64,000 nucleotides of DNA, from the NCBI RefSeq assembly GCF_021155775.2, contig NC_060235.2, positions 7,250,693 to 7,314,692 on the forward strand, given 5' to 3'. The stretch comes from Neodiprion pinetum (Eukaryota > Arthropoda > Insecta > Hymenoptera > Diprionidae). Numbering within the stretch: the first letter of the stretch is position 1; each line of letters begins with the position of its first letter. Below the pieces are notes generated by a model that saw only the letters and a list, made by a program, of their open reading frames with translations, did not search any database and had not been told where the DNA came from. A program made the translations under genes and the position numbers. Shown here piece by piece: positions 13,201 to 24,800 of the stretch.

Positions 13201-14321
13201 AAACAAAGTTCAGGCTAATTTGTACAGCGCATGTTATGACTATAGCAGATATATGATAGTTGCACTGTTTCAACTCGAACAAGACCAAAAGAAAGTAGCT
13301 GTGCATTCATGGAACAAGAGAACATGTATAATTAATAAACAATCACAGACAATTGAATCATGTTTTTCAAAACAACAGTACAAAAGGTATTGTTTCCCTT
13401 CACACTGGATTTTATGTACCAATTATTCCGAGTATAGAACAATAGAACAATTGGTAAATTTTAAAAGGGAAAAATTTGTTTTTTTAATATTGTACCGAGA
13501 ACCGTTGGACAATTTACTTATTATCGAAATTCAAGCTGATAGCTGACGATGGAATAGCCAAGTGTACCATATGTCTGAATTTCTACATAAATATGAGTGG
13601 AAGAAGCAATAAATTATATTGTTATCAACAGGTGAGTCCATTATCTGAAAATGTAATTGAATCAGTCTGTTTTCGTCAATCTTGTTTTAGAATCATGAAA
13701 AATTTTGTAGTACGCTATGACCTACGATTCGGAATTTATCAACAGGTGTACAGATTCAAAGGCAATGCAGTTTCTGCGCTGTTTCGAAAATTGCCAAGGA
13801 TTAAACTTTTATATTTCGTAAGAGCTGCAATCATTTCGTAATACCCCGACACGTGTTTATGGTGATATTTGATAATTATTTTTGTTTGAATCAGCAGAGC
13901 AGAACTATATCGATCGAATACATGATATATCGATTGTTGATCGAACCTTTCGAATTCCGAGAAAATCACGTGACCTTAGAAACCGCGCCAAAGAGTGCGC
14001 ACACGAACAAAATGGCTTCGTAGCGACCGCATGGTCGAGATCGAACAGGGTTGTAAAATTCTTATGAAATACAACAATCATTAGAAATGATAAATTGCCG
14101 GCATCGGTAAGATCGGCGACAAACGGACGTCTCGGAGTCTTTGAAATAAACTCACCGTGTTCGTATGGCGAGAATGTCCCTGCGTCTATATTTATGTATG
14201 GATCTATCTTGATGGACGTCACATGAATACCGCAGTTTTTCAAAATCGTACCGAACGAACTAGCGATTACACCCTTACCCACCCCGCTAATTACACCGCC
14301 GGTTACCAATATATACTTCAT
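9943..14321 (-). CDS. CTPS: CTP synthase (glutamine-hydrolysing), complete, 11 coding exons
   Basis: Makes CTP from UTP, ATP and glutamine, the last step of pyrimidine nucleotide synthesis; cytosolic, assembling into filaments (family knowledge). Exons, in transcript order: 14321-14156, 12946-12776, 12619-12534, 12456-12325, 12123-11959, 11844-11557, 11438-11350, 11236-10938, 10793-10686, 10539-10327, 10037-9943. They sum to 1812 nt (603 codons plus stop), close to human CTPS1 at 591, and every junction is in phase. The protein starts MKYILVTGGVISGVGKG, with the ATP P-loop. The synthetase half contains SPYEHGEVYVLDDGGEVDLD and GDYLGKTVQ. The glutaminase half has the nucleophile in PFLGICLGLQ (Cys about 400) and the His/Glu pair in QYHPE (about 527/529). 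The last exon adds a short divergent tail. Intron 1 (1.2 kb) holds E-box motifs; intron 10 holds a large palindrome. Confidence 0.97.
10205..10316. repeat. 112-bp near-perfect palindrome in CTP synthase intron 10
   Basis: Two 56-nt arms meet at 10260/10261 with essentially no loop. The only mismatch I find is 10257 (g) against 10264 (t). Beyond the centre the arms are not simple repeat: both carry the non-repetitive core TTGGTTCTTCAGTTATAATT and its complement. A (TA)n tract borders the left side (about 10167-10204). On the transcribed minus strand the palindrome begins 10 nt after the exon-10 donor (gtgaga), so the intron RNA would fold into a long hairpin beside the 5' splice site. Confidence 0.95.
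13032..13039. promoter_or_regulatory. TCACGTGA palindromic E-box in CTP synthase intron 1
   Basis: An exact TCACGTGA, the core bound by Mitf/TFE and related bHLH-zip factors (motif knowledge). It is one of three I found in the window, at 13032, 13966 and 24035. About one is expected by chance at this size, so function is only suggested. Confidence 0.25.
13909..13973. promoter_or_regulatory. TATCGAT pair plus TCACGTGA E-box in CTP synthase intron 1
   Basis: Two TATCGAT half-matches to the DRE element (about 13909 and 13929) lie within 65 bp of a TCACGTGA (13966-13973). The cluster sits about 200 bp inside intron 1, downstream of the first coding exon. DRE and E-box motifs are typical of insect housekeeping promoters. 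It could mark an intronic promoter or enhancer; no transcript evidence is visible. Confidence 0.3.
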
Positions 14322-16159
14322 TACGAATCGAATCTCGTTGATTTAACGGGAATTTTCAATCCTCGAACCGTACGTCACAGACCTTCACTCGCGCCACACA
14401 CACCGTGGTCTGGACTCTGGTTCGACACGATGCGGCGTGGAGATAAAGAACACCGCACAATCGGTTCTGATTGGTCGAACAGATACGTGACGTTACCGGA
14501 ATTCTCGCACGAGAGGATGTTCGAATACTACACAATATTGATTTACCCCCAGCGTTATAATTGTAGATTATAATTATGTAGGCTTTGCAGGGAACGTGTA
14601 TAGCCCGATGAAGGCGAGGAAAATTTATATAATTTTTGTAAAATGGTTTTCGGGTTTATTTACGATGGAAAAGAGCAGACGCCGACGCGTACGTTCGAAA
14701 TTGATTTAAACCAATTACGGCGAACACGGCCCGCGCGAATATTTGAATCTAAAAAATGAAAATCACTAGATAACACTAACATCGAACTGACGCATCAAGT
14801 TTTTAGAACTTGGGTTATTTTGTTTGGACAACACAATAATTACTCTGAAAAATTTGATAGTCACAGGGTGTGTACTGCAAGCGAGAATTTAGATTTCAGG
14901 ACTATTACAGTAATTGGTGGGAAAATAATTAAAAAATTCGAAGATCTTTACTTCATTTTCTTAAAAAATTTTAAAAACAATATAATTTGGTTAGGTGTTA
15001 AATAAAAATATATGTAAAGCAGTTTATATACAGAATGAATTACTAACGACTGCATGGTTCGTCTGCTAAAATTTAACGCATTCAAGACCGCGTATTATAA
15101 ATTAAATGTCACAAGTTTCGATCAAAAATGTATTACGTCAACTGTTCCATGATGAATCAAAATATATCAGGATTTTTCCAGGACTTAAGGAGCAATTTTT
15201 GTTTTTCAGGATAATTACAGGATTTAAGGATATTCGAGGAGCATTAGACAATCTGTAGATAACGTTTTGAGCACGTTGTGGGAATTGTTGAAAGTGATAC
15301 TGAATTGATCGTGAAAACTGTAAATATACAAAGGTGAAAACAAACAACAATGTTGTTGATTGTTTACGTATCATTGGCGAGTACAGCGACTGATTAATCC
15401 AATAATTTTGCATTACGGAAGATTCCATTCATTATAGAATGTATAACACACTCAACGTGTTTACGTGTTACGTTATTGTGTTCGCAAATGCAATTCAGTA
15501 GATTTGAAACAAAACTATAATTCGACGAGACTGAATTGAAATTTCGCCAATAAGAAACGAAGCATGGAATCAGTATCGTGATACTTAATTTGGTAATAAA
15601 AATGCACCAAAGAAATGGAAGAACTGCCTAGGAAAATAGAAGTATAAAAAAATCACGCATTCTCGTCTGGCCGACGACCTTCTATGAATGCGTCAACAAT
15701 GAACTTGTGGATTTTATTGACTTGCGACGAATTACGGAAATTAGTTGTTAAAAATTTATTTTCAAATTTTTGCATCTTATCGTGCACGAGGCTAATATTT
15801 TCCTTCTCTTCTTTCCATATCTAGATAACATAGTTATATTTTATAAGATATCTATCAAATTAGGCACTATAGATATAAAAAATTATTTTTATAAATAACA
15901 AAAGCTCTCACTTCTTACATAAAAGAGAGTAAATATGTATTCTAGTGAAAATACAGAATTCAGACTATTGCTAAGAGCTTGTAAATAAACCATATATTTA
16001 ATTAAAAAATAGCAGTGTCTAACATTAGATTGGGAAACGATACGGGTACTACGACGAATATCACATTCAACGTTTGTTTTAAATAATAGACACTTCCTGT
16101 ACAATGGTATACTTTTTTGATCCGCTTAACGTCGTTTTTTACCCTTTACATTCAGACTT
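14322..16159. other. CTP synthase upstream region and BRCC36 3' flank
   Basis: About 1.8 kb between the CTP synthase start codon and the BRCC36 stop codon. The part near 14322-14520 is likely CTP synthase 5' UTR and promoter, but I see no clear TATA box or initiator. A solo terminal repeat of a TA-flanked MITE family lies at about 15028-15086. Minus-strand AATAAA matches (plus-strand TTTATT at 15755-15760 and 15712-15717) could end BRCC36. Confidence 0.45.
15028..15086 (+). repeat. Solo terminal repeat of MITE family B
   Basis: Starts TA-CAGAATGAATTACTAACG and continues for about 58 bp closely matching the left end of the complete element at 58892-59161, including the CGTCTGCTAAAATTTAACGC segment. 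I find no matching right end nearby, so this is a truncated or degraded copy. Confidence 0.65.
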
Positions 16160-17518
16160 TTAAAGTTTCATTGATTCTGTACACATGTTTTGTAATTCAG
16201 CAAGTTGTTTCTGCAAGAACGTAGCCCGCGTTTTGTTCAGGGCTAGCCTTGTCTCAAATATTGACACCAAAGGTCTCGTTACAATATCCGTTATATGCGC
16301 CAAAGCCCTTGTATGAACTGAAAGAAAGTTTTCAAATTCATGAATTGCAAAATAATAAAAATATTGTTCAGCTTTGCTGACTGTAATTCTGCCTATAGTT
16401 GCACCTGTGATTGTACAAACCTGCGCGATTGTGAATAGTAGCCATCAAATCTGGGTGATTTTTACAAGCTTCTGCGCTGTCTTCTTCTTCTTGGACCAAA
16501 ATCTTTGGTAGATCTGTCATTGTCTAAAGATGTGAAAAAGTTAAAAAAAAATTTCATAGATGAGAATATTTCGTTTATGTACTGAAACTGCAGCTTGTCA
16601 CATCAATTTTAGAATACAGTGTTCATGCAATTATTCCAACTCACTTTTAGACACTGTTCCGAAAGGTCAGGGGTGTATAGAATTTCTAATGGTATCTCAG
16701 TTGCTTCTCCATTATGCGACTGAAAGCAGGTTACAAGTGCTTCTTGTTCCTGTAAAAAATTAACGTAGATAAAAACAATAATCAATCAGGCTTAGAAGCC
16801 ACTAGATTAATAATTTGCAATTTGCATTATTAAATATTATGAGAAAAGTTTCACCTTCGAATCTTTGCCTTCTGAAAAAACTGAAAATATCAACCCCACA
16901 AATCCATGGTCCATTGTCTGATAGGTGGCTTGTGTTCTAACATCTGAAACAAAAGTAAGCAATGAGATCATATGAAATACTACACGGTCACTAATTTACT
17001 ATTTTCTTGGGTAATTGTTATTCTTACCAACATGTGACGGCCAAACTGTGATATGGGGATGAGAATGGTACCAGCCAAGTACACGCATCGGACGATTAAG
17101 TTCAATTGTCAATCGTTCCGCCTCCGCCGCTGCTTTCAAAACTTGTTCCGATGATATTTCTACGCGATCTTTTTTTTTGTCCGATCGCCGCAGTATTTTC
17201 ACAGCAGATACGTTGGCAATTCCAGACTCTAGCTGTAAAATTTTCAGGTTTTTTAAATCTCTATCTACGCTGTCAATGAGCTGTGATCTTCCATAAACAG
17301 AATTTTGACGTGTAAGTTTGATGAAAATAAAATTACAATTCATAGAAAACCCAGGAATTATCTCGACGTTTCGATACGAAATATGTAAAACAGTAAAGAT
17401 CACTTACATTTCCAATGAGCAGTCCCATAACTTCAAAATTCTCTGTCGACAAGGCATGTTGAAGACAGACCATATAAACGTCAGCGTGTAGCTCAACTTT
17501 GTGCAATGCAACTTCCAT
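16160..17518 (-). CDS. BRCC3: Lys-63-specific deubiquitinase BRCC36 (JAMM metalloprotease)
   Basis: Zinc-dependent isopeptidase that cleaves K63-linked ubiquitin, working in BRISC (and, in many animals, BRCA1-A) complexes with an Abraxas-type scaffold (family knowledge). Exons in transcript order: 17518-17408, 17232-17028, 16943-16855, 16749-16645, 16523-16421, 16317-16160; total 771 nt, 256 codons plus stop, all phases consistent. The MPN+ domain has the catalytic Glu in EVMGLLIG (about residue 29) and the full JAMM motif HSHPHITVWPSHVD (His93, His95, Ser103, Asp106; the Asp codon spans the exon 2/3 junction). The C-terminal helix with FLQKQLAELQ fits the coiled coil used for dimerising with the scaffold. 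The ATG at 17518 is chosen because the frame upstream has only a GTG; an upstream exon is possible. Exon 2 has a second in-frame acceptor that would add 16 residues (start 17280). Confidence 0.92.
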
Positions 17519-18890
17519 GCTTGCAAGGAAATACTGTTTCTTAAGTTTTTCCCGATTCACTCTGCAAATTCTACATCGACTTTTGGCCCTAATACAACCG
17601 AAAATACAACAATTCGCGATCGGTGTATAACCAATAAATCCGTAGCAATAAACAAATTTTCCCTCTACTCCCGCAAGAGGCGTTCAACACTTACGAGTAT
17701 ATATATTACCGACTAAGTCCGCAGTACTAACATGCTTTTCGATATCGAGAATACTTCCAAGACCCAGAGAGCAAAACCCTTGTCAAAGAGCGTAGCGTCG
17801 ATTCTCGTCTTGCCGCGGAAGCGTCGCTGCGATTAGCTGACATAGGCCATGTTCGTAAATTGACTGACAGTACTCAAAATTCCCTAGGACAGAGTCAGAG
17901 CTATTCACGAACTTGAAAGCGCAGAAGAGATAAAAGATTGCTGACAGTACTGTCAGTCAATTTTCGAACACGGCCATAGAAATAAGATGGGGGCCCATAA
18001 ACGTCAAATTTGGCGTAGATGGCGCCAATGTTCTAGGACCATTTGCGAGCGTAAAATCAAATTATCTATTCGTGCCAAAGATGTCAAATGATATTCGCGA
18101 CAGTGAATCCGGCAGTTGGACAGTTTGTCAATCAATGGATGAAATAAAAAAATTGTTCCAAATAACATTTATTGGACATACGCACGGAATGAGGCATATG
18201 AGGTTGCAATAAAACGAGGTTATGTTATTCGGCTATACGTTGACTGAGGATGTATCTTCAGTCAACGCTTAGTTGAAGCAGTTGAAGTGCCAGAAAAATT
18301 GCATTATCAATTTACCGACACCTACCAGTCCAGCCGTTCAGTGTGCATTCTACAATGCCGGCACAGTCAACCGATATACCGATAAGAAGATTTTCCTTCT
18401 CTTTTTTATCTCTTAACACAAAGAGGGCTAATACTCAACACCTACCGTCCAATTTTTTTCCCTATATCTGTGATTTCCTACAATACCGACGGATACCCAT
18501 ATGTATATGCACACCTGTTCTGAACGGCTTTACGCACGGTTTTATGTGTCATCAATTTTCCGCCGTATTTTTTCTTCCGAAGGGAGGCGGCGCGTGACCG
18601 ATCAATCGATCGGCGTTCGGTTAAAGTCGGCTTTTGCACAGCTTCGGCATCTTTCGTGTTCTATTCATAGTATTCAGCAAGCGAGAGCCGAGTGGGCGGA
18701 ACGGATTGCAGCAGTGAGCAGTGACTAGTCGGCAGTCTTCGGTCTACGTTGGTGGTAATTTGATCGTGCCGAAGAGTTTCGACCGAAATCGACGTCCGGG
18801 CCGAGCTTTTGACCCGGTAATGAAAATCTAGATACACTGTACAGTGACAGTTATTTTGACGGCAGTTTTTTTCATAGAACAAACGCAAAG
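17519..18890. promoter_or_regulatory. Divergent promoter region of BRCC36 and Vha100
   Basis: 1.37 kb between two outward-facing start codons; both 5' UTRs and promoters should lie here. It contains a foldback element (17845-17975) and a small hairpin with 10-bp arms (CGTTGACTGA, 18238-18247 and 18258-18267). The 18560-18890 part is richer in G+C, with GATCAATCGATCGGCG near 18600, and is the likely Vha100 5' UTR/promoter. No TATA box stands out. Confidence 0.5.
17845..17975. mobile_element. 131-bp foldback MITE-like element
   Basis: Arms 17845-17874 and 17946-17975 are inverted copies over 30 bp (ggcc-tgttcg-aaattgactgacagtact) with about 2 mismatches. The interior is about 70 bp and non-coding. 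A possible 3-bp ata flank occurs on both sides. It is too small to encode a transposase, so it would be non-autonomous. Confidence 0.75.
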
Positions 18891-21800
18891 ATGGGATCCC
18901 TTTTTCGGAGCGAGGAGATGACCTTGTGTCAGCTCTTCCTCCAAAGCGAAGCAGCTTATGCCTGCGTGTCCGAGCTCGGAGAATTGGGCCTCGTTCAATT
19001 CCGCGACGTGAGTTTAAAACTCCTAATTTAATTCGTACGATATTATACTCCTAGGCGATATCATAACCCCGAATATTTTTAACCTCTCGCATGGTAATTT
19101 TCCTCCTTCCATACATCCGTATTGATCGCCTGGTCACATCTTATTGTACCAATTGTGAAATTTCCATGTTAATTGTAAGAGCGGAATGACGGGTGGGGAA
19201 AATTCCGTCGTCAATTTTATGCGATGTGTACGTTCTACAGATATTGTTATCCTCTATCGGAAGTAATTGATTCTCAACCAAGAATCGTTTGAGCATTGTC
19301 TCAGAAAATATTTTTTCACCACACAACCTTCGTCCAATTGCCACTGTCGTCTTAGGTTGTGAACAACATTAGCAACTTTTGCAGCAATAATTCTAGAAGA
19401 TTTTTTACAATTTTATGGCTGTACAGTAAACTTTCATTATTCGCCAACTATAGTTATCGACTCAGTATAAGAAAAGTTTCAGATGTTGATCGACAAATTA
19501 TGTTTCACCATTGCTCGTTATCGTCACTGGACGCGCATAAGAACTAGCTAAATATTCATTTTTTTTTTGCTCTCAAACTGTAACGTGGAGACTAATTTTT
19601 ATACCATTCAATGGATTTAGAAACTTCTTTACATCTAAATGTATCAATTTGTCAAATCTTTTCCTTAAACTTAGGTTTGTTACAAACTGAACATCTGATA
19701 GGATCTTTGGAATTTAGGGAAAGTATGTTGTAGTCTATGTCCTACGTTTATCATGTTGTTACAACTCCTATTTTACCTTCTTGAGTAGCCTGCTTACCTT
19801 CATTTCGCTCAATGGCATAAAATGAATTTATAGTTTAATCTGATCAACATGAGAATTAGAAGAATAATATGGGAATGACGAATTGTTCAGTCAGAAAATT
19901 AGAAAAGTTTGCAAACTTTAAGCATAGAAAATTTGTCTGATTTCTGAAATTTTGTATTAAATTTGCCTGAATGTCTCTTCTTTGAATATCGTACATTTAT
20001 TTGCTTGATGAAATCAGGTCTTCTGCTTGTCAAATAAGTCTTGTAATAACTTTTGCTTTATAACTTGAGAAGTAACTTTATTTACACTGACTTTGTGATT
20101 GGGCAGTTAAATCCAGACGTCAATGCGTTCCAACGAAAATTTGTCAACGAGGTACGGAGATGCGACGAAATGGAGAGGAAATTGCGGTATTTGGAAAAAG
20201 AAATTAAGAAGGATGGAATCCCAATGCTCGATACCGGTGAAAATCCGGAGGCGCCGCAGCCCCGAGAAATGATAGATCTTGAAGCGACTTTTGAGAAGCT
20301 TGAAAATGAGCTGCGTGAAGTGAACCAAAACGCTGAAGCTCTAAAGCGTAATTTCCTAGAGCTGACCGAACTGAAGCACATACTGAGAAAGACTCAGGTT
20401 TTCTTTGAAGAGGTAAGAATCTAATTTCCCTTTTTTCTTATGTCAGGGGATATATATTCGATACTGAAGATAATTATAATTTTTTTCCTTTTTTATTTTC
20501 TTGGTTTTGTAAAATCACCCTTTATATTCGTTCTGTGTTATATAACAATTGGTATGGAAGGATTTAAGTACCGAATCATTAACTGTTCTATTAACATACG
20601 TAAGAAGGGCGGGTATATCATGGCTGTGGACTTGTAATTTTGTAAAAAAGAAAAGTCGATTTTAACATTAATGTGGTTTATGTGCTCCTCCGATGAAAGA
20701 GATATTCCTGACCGGCTGATGTTGGTTGAAAGAAAATTTTCTTTTACATGATTATTATTCAGCAGATGAAGAATCATATTATCACATGATATTCGTAATA
20801 AAGTTTTTTGATATTATTGTGAAAGGAGAATGTACTAAAGAATGAATTATTTTACTACCATGTGATCAATTGTATTTTATGTATCGCGTTACGAACATCT
20901 TTAATAAGTCCTGTGACTTCTATTTTACAAGAAGTGCTTCTACATTAACTGCGTTCAGATGTGAGGCAAGGCGTGTTACATTTCCAAACAAAAGCAGCTA
21001 ATTATACTTCGCAAGAGTTATTAACTGCTGCAGAGACACTGCGTCATAAAAAGTTTTCCATCAAACACGTCAAGCGGTCATAGATATCTACTTTTGAGGT
21101 GTAAGAATACTTATGTAAAGCGTCTAAACAATAGCTGAGGAAATTAGAGTCAAACTATTACCAATTTCAGCCGTAATCGCTAATCGTGGTAACAACATAT
21201 TCTTTGAAATCCACAAAAGATATTGTTTTTTAATCCTGATTTGTGTTTCCAAATATCAGTAGGAAGCTATTTTAAGAAATTTTTTTACTAATATTATTTG
21301 AAAAGTAATCTAATTTCAATCGGTGAAGGGCAAAGAAGAATATTTTGATATTCATTGGTTTTCACACAGCCATTTTATTCGCAAATAGTACTAAACGTAT
21401 TTGCACGATGTTTAGTTTGTGAATTATATAACATTTTGGAAAATTAACATTAACATCGATGCAGTAGTATCTTTGAATTGAAAGAGATCCGAAGCCTCCA
21501 ACAAATATTTCATTTCAACATTTTGCCACAAGCATATTTATACTCAAACAGAAAGAAACTTTTCATTCTTCAAAGACAAAACCTGGTTTGTCATTATCAT
21601 ACGTTAATTTTTTAGTTCTTACTGCTACTCGTATGCTGCTGAATGTGAATATCTAAAATTAACTTTATACTTTACTGAAGTATAATGGTTTCATTGCAAA
21701 CATATATATTATCAGTTTCCGCTTATAAGAATCTTCATTCGACATACACGATTGTAAATTGTATACGGATGGCGCTTTGCGTAGCTAATTAAAATATGAA

Positions 21801-24800
21801 AGAAAAAAAGAAAAAAGAAAAAACAATCCGAGATCTCAAAATGCATGAAAAATTTATAAAATTTGCACCACAGTACCTGATGCTAGTTATTTTTCTCTGC
21901 TTCTTCAAATCCTAACAGAATGCCATGGCACTTTACTTACCACGAATGAAATAAAACACCATTCGTTTTGTTAGTATGTATTACTTGATAAAAGTAAGAC
22001 TAATACGGATATTAGTTGGATGAAAAAAAAAAAAAAAAAAAAAATAAAAATAAAAATCGAAACAAGATACGAAACGAAAAAAGAATAAGCCTGTGACGCT
22101 GTCTGGGTTTAATGTTACTAATTATTTTGTTGAGTGATTCTAGGGATGTTTATGTGTCATTGTTGCCAACTAACAAAGGTTGCAGCCTTGCAACAGACAC
22201 AAGTCACTTGTTACGCTCTGTCTCCCCGTTATTACATTTCAAGCAACTCCTTTGCCCGTCACTTCGTACTGTTCTTGTTAACTTCAATGCCGATTAAGAA
22301 ATAATACCAGCGCATGATCGTCCGTCTGGTTGACATTTTTCTCGGCATACAAAACAACGAACGGCACGAATTATGTATTGTGACCAACACAAGTTTCCTC
22401 CTAATAAAACCCAAACACTTCCAAGGTTTGAAAAATTACACACGTTTAATTGTTGTCTTGGCCAGTTCCAATGCACGTATAAAAAAAAAAATTTCTTCGT
22501 ATGATTGTGGGGCTTATCGTAGTTATGTTTTTCAACCTATGAACGTATATCGAATCGTCAGTTTATTGGTAAACCTTGTATCGTTTGTTGAAAACTGGAA
22601 ACAGACCGCTGTGCCTGTTTTTTTTTTTTTCCTTTTTGTCTGTACAAGTATATTTGTCATTTTGTCAGTATGCCGGAAGTGTGATCGAGATGATAATCGT
22701 TTCTTTCGATATAACGTTGCTTGTTCAAGCATGAGATAAAACGGGATTTTTATCTGGGTGTAATTTGAATACAGTCGTGAATGTAGGTAACAGCCGGATC
22801 CGAATCAGTTCTAACGATGTATTCTGCTATTCAAACTATCGGAAATATGATGAAATTAGTTGAACGTTGTCTGCGAATCGAACCAAGAATTTATACGTTA
22901 TCTTGAAACAAACTTGAAAAAAGATGAAATATATCAGCGTTTGTGAAATCCTAGTTCTCTTTTTAATCCATTATTAATCATGAAAATCAATTTCATCAGA
23001 ATCGAGATTAAAGTGTCTAAAAATCAATTACGTTTTGATACTCGTATCTTTGGAGATTAAACTGAAATCATAAATCAATTCTGCCACTTAATTATAGTTC
23101 CAGGCATTGAGTAGTGTACGTTTTTTTTTTTTACCGCCTATACTTACAAATGGCCTGACTTACTATTACGATTGTTCTAACTGAAAATTCTCATTCTCTG
23201 GTAGTTTGAGTTGATTAGAATTAATCGATGTCAATTATTTGCTCCATACTAATATATTATATAATATAATATATGCAGACGTTTTATTTCTCTATATCAT
23301 ACTAAATAGTCCGCGTCCTTAGAAGTTGGGTACATTTATACATACATAGCATAAATTTAGCCAGCCATGGTAGAAAGTAGGCAGTGATTTGACCTCGTCT
23401 TTAAGTCACATGCTACTACGTCATATAGTATCAAGGTTTCTCTGTCGTGACACTGAGTATGAAATATAATCGTTATTTCCTTTGTTGGATCTATTACGTC
23501 ACGGAAGTAAAGCATGAAGCTTTATAATTTCATACATGGGAAAATAGGATTTTCATATGGCTAAGAAATATGCGTTAAATTCATCTTTATTTCCACAAAT
23601 CATTCATTAAACACTAAGCCTTTACATAACGTAACACGGTAACTCGTAATATAAGTTATCTGTAAAAAATGTACACATTTTTACGTAAACTGTCCAAGTG
23701 GGATAATTTGTTGGATAATGTGGGCAAATGTAAAAAAGTTAATGGGCTGTACGAAGTCAAGAGAATGAAGTGACAATAGTAAAAAAAAACTATTTCACGC
23801 TTATAATTTGAATCAGTAATACAAAATTAATAACACTGCAAACCACTTCAACACCTTTAGCATTTCATTTTTAGATTCTATTTTTACTTCCATTATTTAA
23901 CGATTTTGGAAGCAAAGAATCACTTTTATCTTTTCAAACGTTAAATCTTATCACAAGTTGTGACATTGAGTGGATTTACTTACATGTAGTAATCAGAACA
24001 ATATGAATGATCGTAAGATTTGTAAATCAATTAGTCACGTGATCCGACCTATGAAATTATAAACTTCTTGTCCGCAATTTCAAATTCGCATGCTTTGAAA
24101 ATTTTTCAATTTCTTCTCAGAAGTAACGCGTATTACGTATCTCTCTATTTTCTATTGCTGGTTTATAAAGTCAGTTCCTCCCGCTTTGAAAGATAATTTT
24201 TAGATCAGTGTTAACTGGTACTGTAAACCGATGTATTGATTTATCTTATCAGCTTGGTATAAAACCACGTTGCTTATTAGCAAACTGAATTATCACCTAC
24301 GTTACATACAGCAAGTAAGCGTTAACTATGCATGAACATGTCACAAGCCGCAGCATGGATTGATCCTGCTAATTCTTCCGTAATTTTGGCATCCGATCGC
24401 TAAAGATTTACTTTGAACTCATATTTCTGCTCTCAACATCTATAATCGCGGTTAATAATTTGATTCTATTCGTATAAACATCCACGATTTTGTTATAAAA
24501 ACAAATTTTTTACATAATCAAATTTACACTTTCCAATTGTTATGAACCTTCAAGTTGTTACGTGTAATACATAAATGTTCCATTTGTTGATTTGAATTAT
24601 TCGTCAATTTGTGTTATAAAAATGTAACGATATTTTTTTTTCTCACTTTTCAACGTTTGAATTTGATATTTTGATACTACAATATATTTTATACAATTTA
24701 GCGCGAGTAATTTATATAAGAATGCTTGTCTACTTTGTCAAGTGTATGAAACTCTTATCAAGAAATACAGTTTTCCGTCATTCATTATGAGTAATAGGTA

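Noticed and set aside
17333..17560. BRCC36 start at 17560
   Set aside because: The codon there is GTG. The first in-frame ATG is at 17518, directly before the conserved VELHADVYMVCLQHALS segment.
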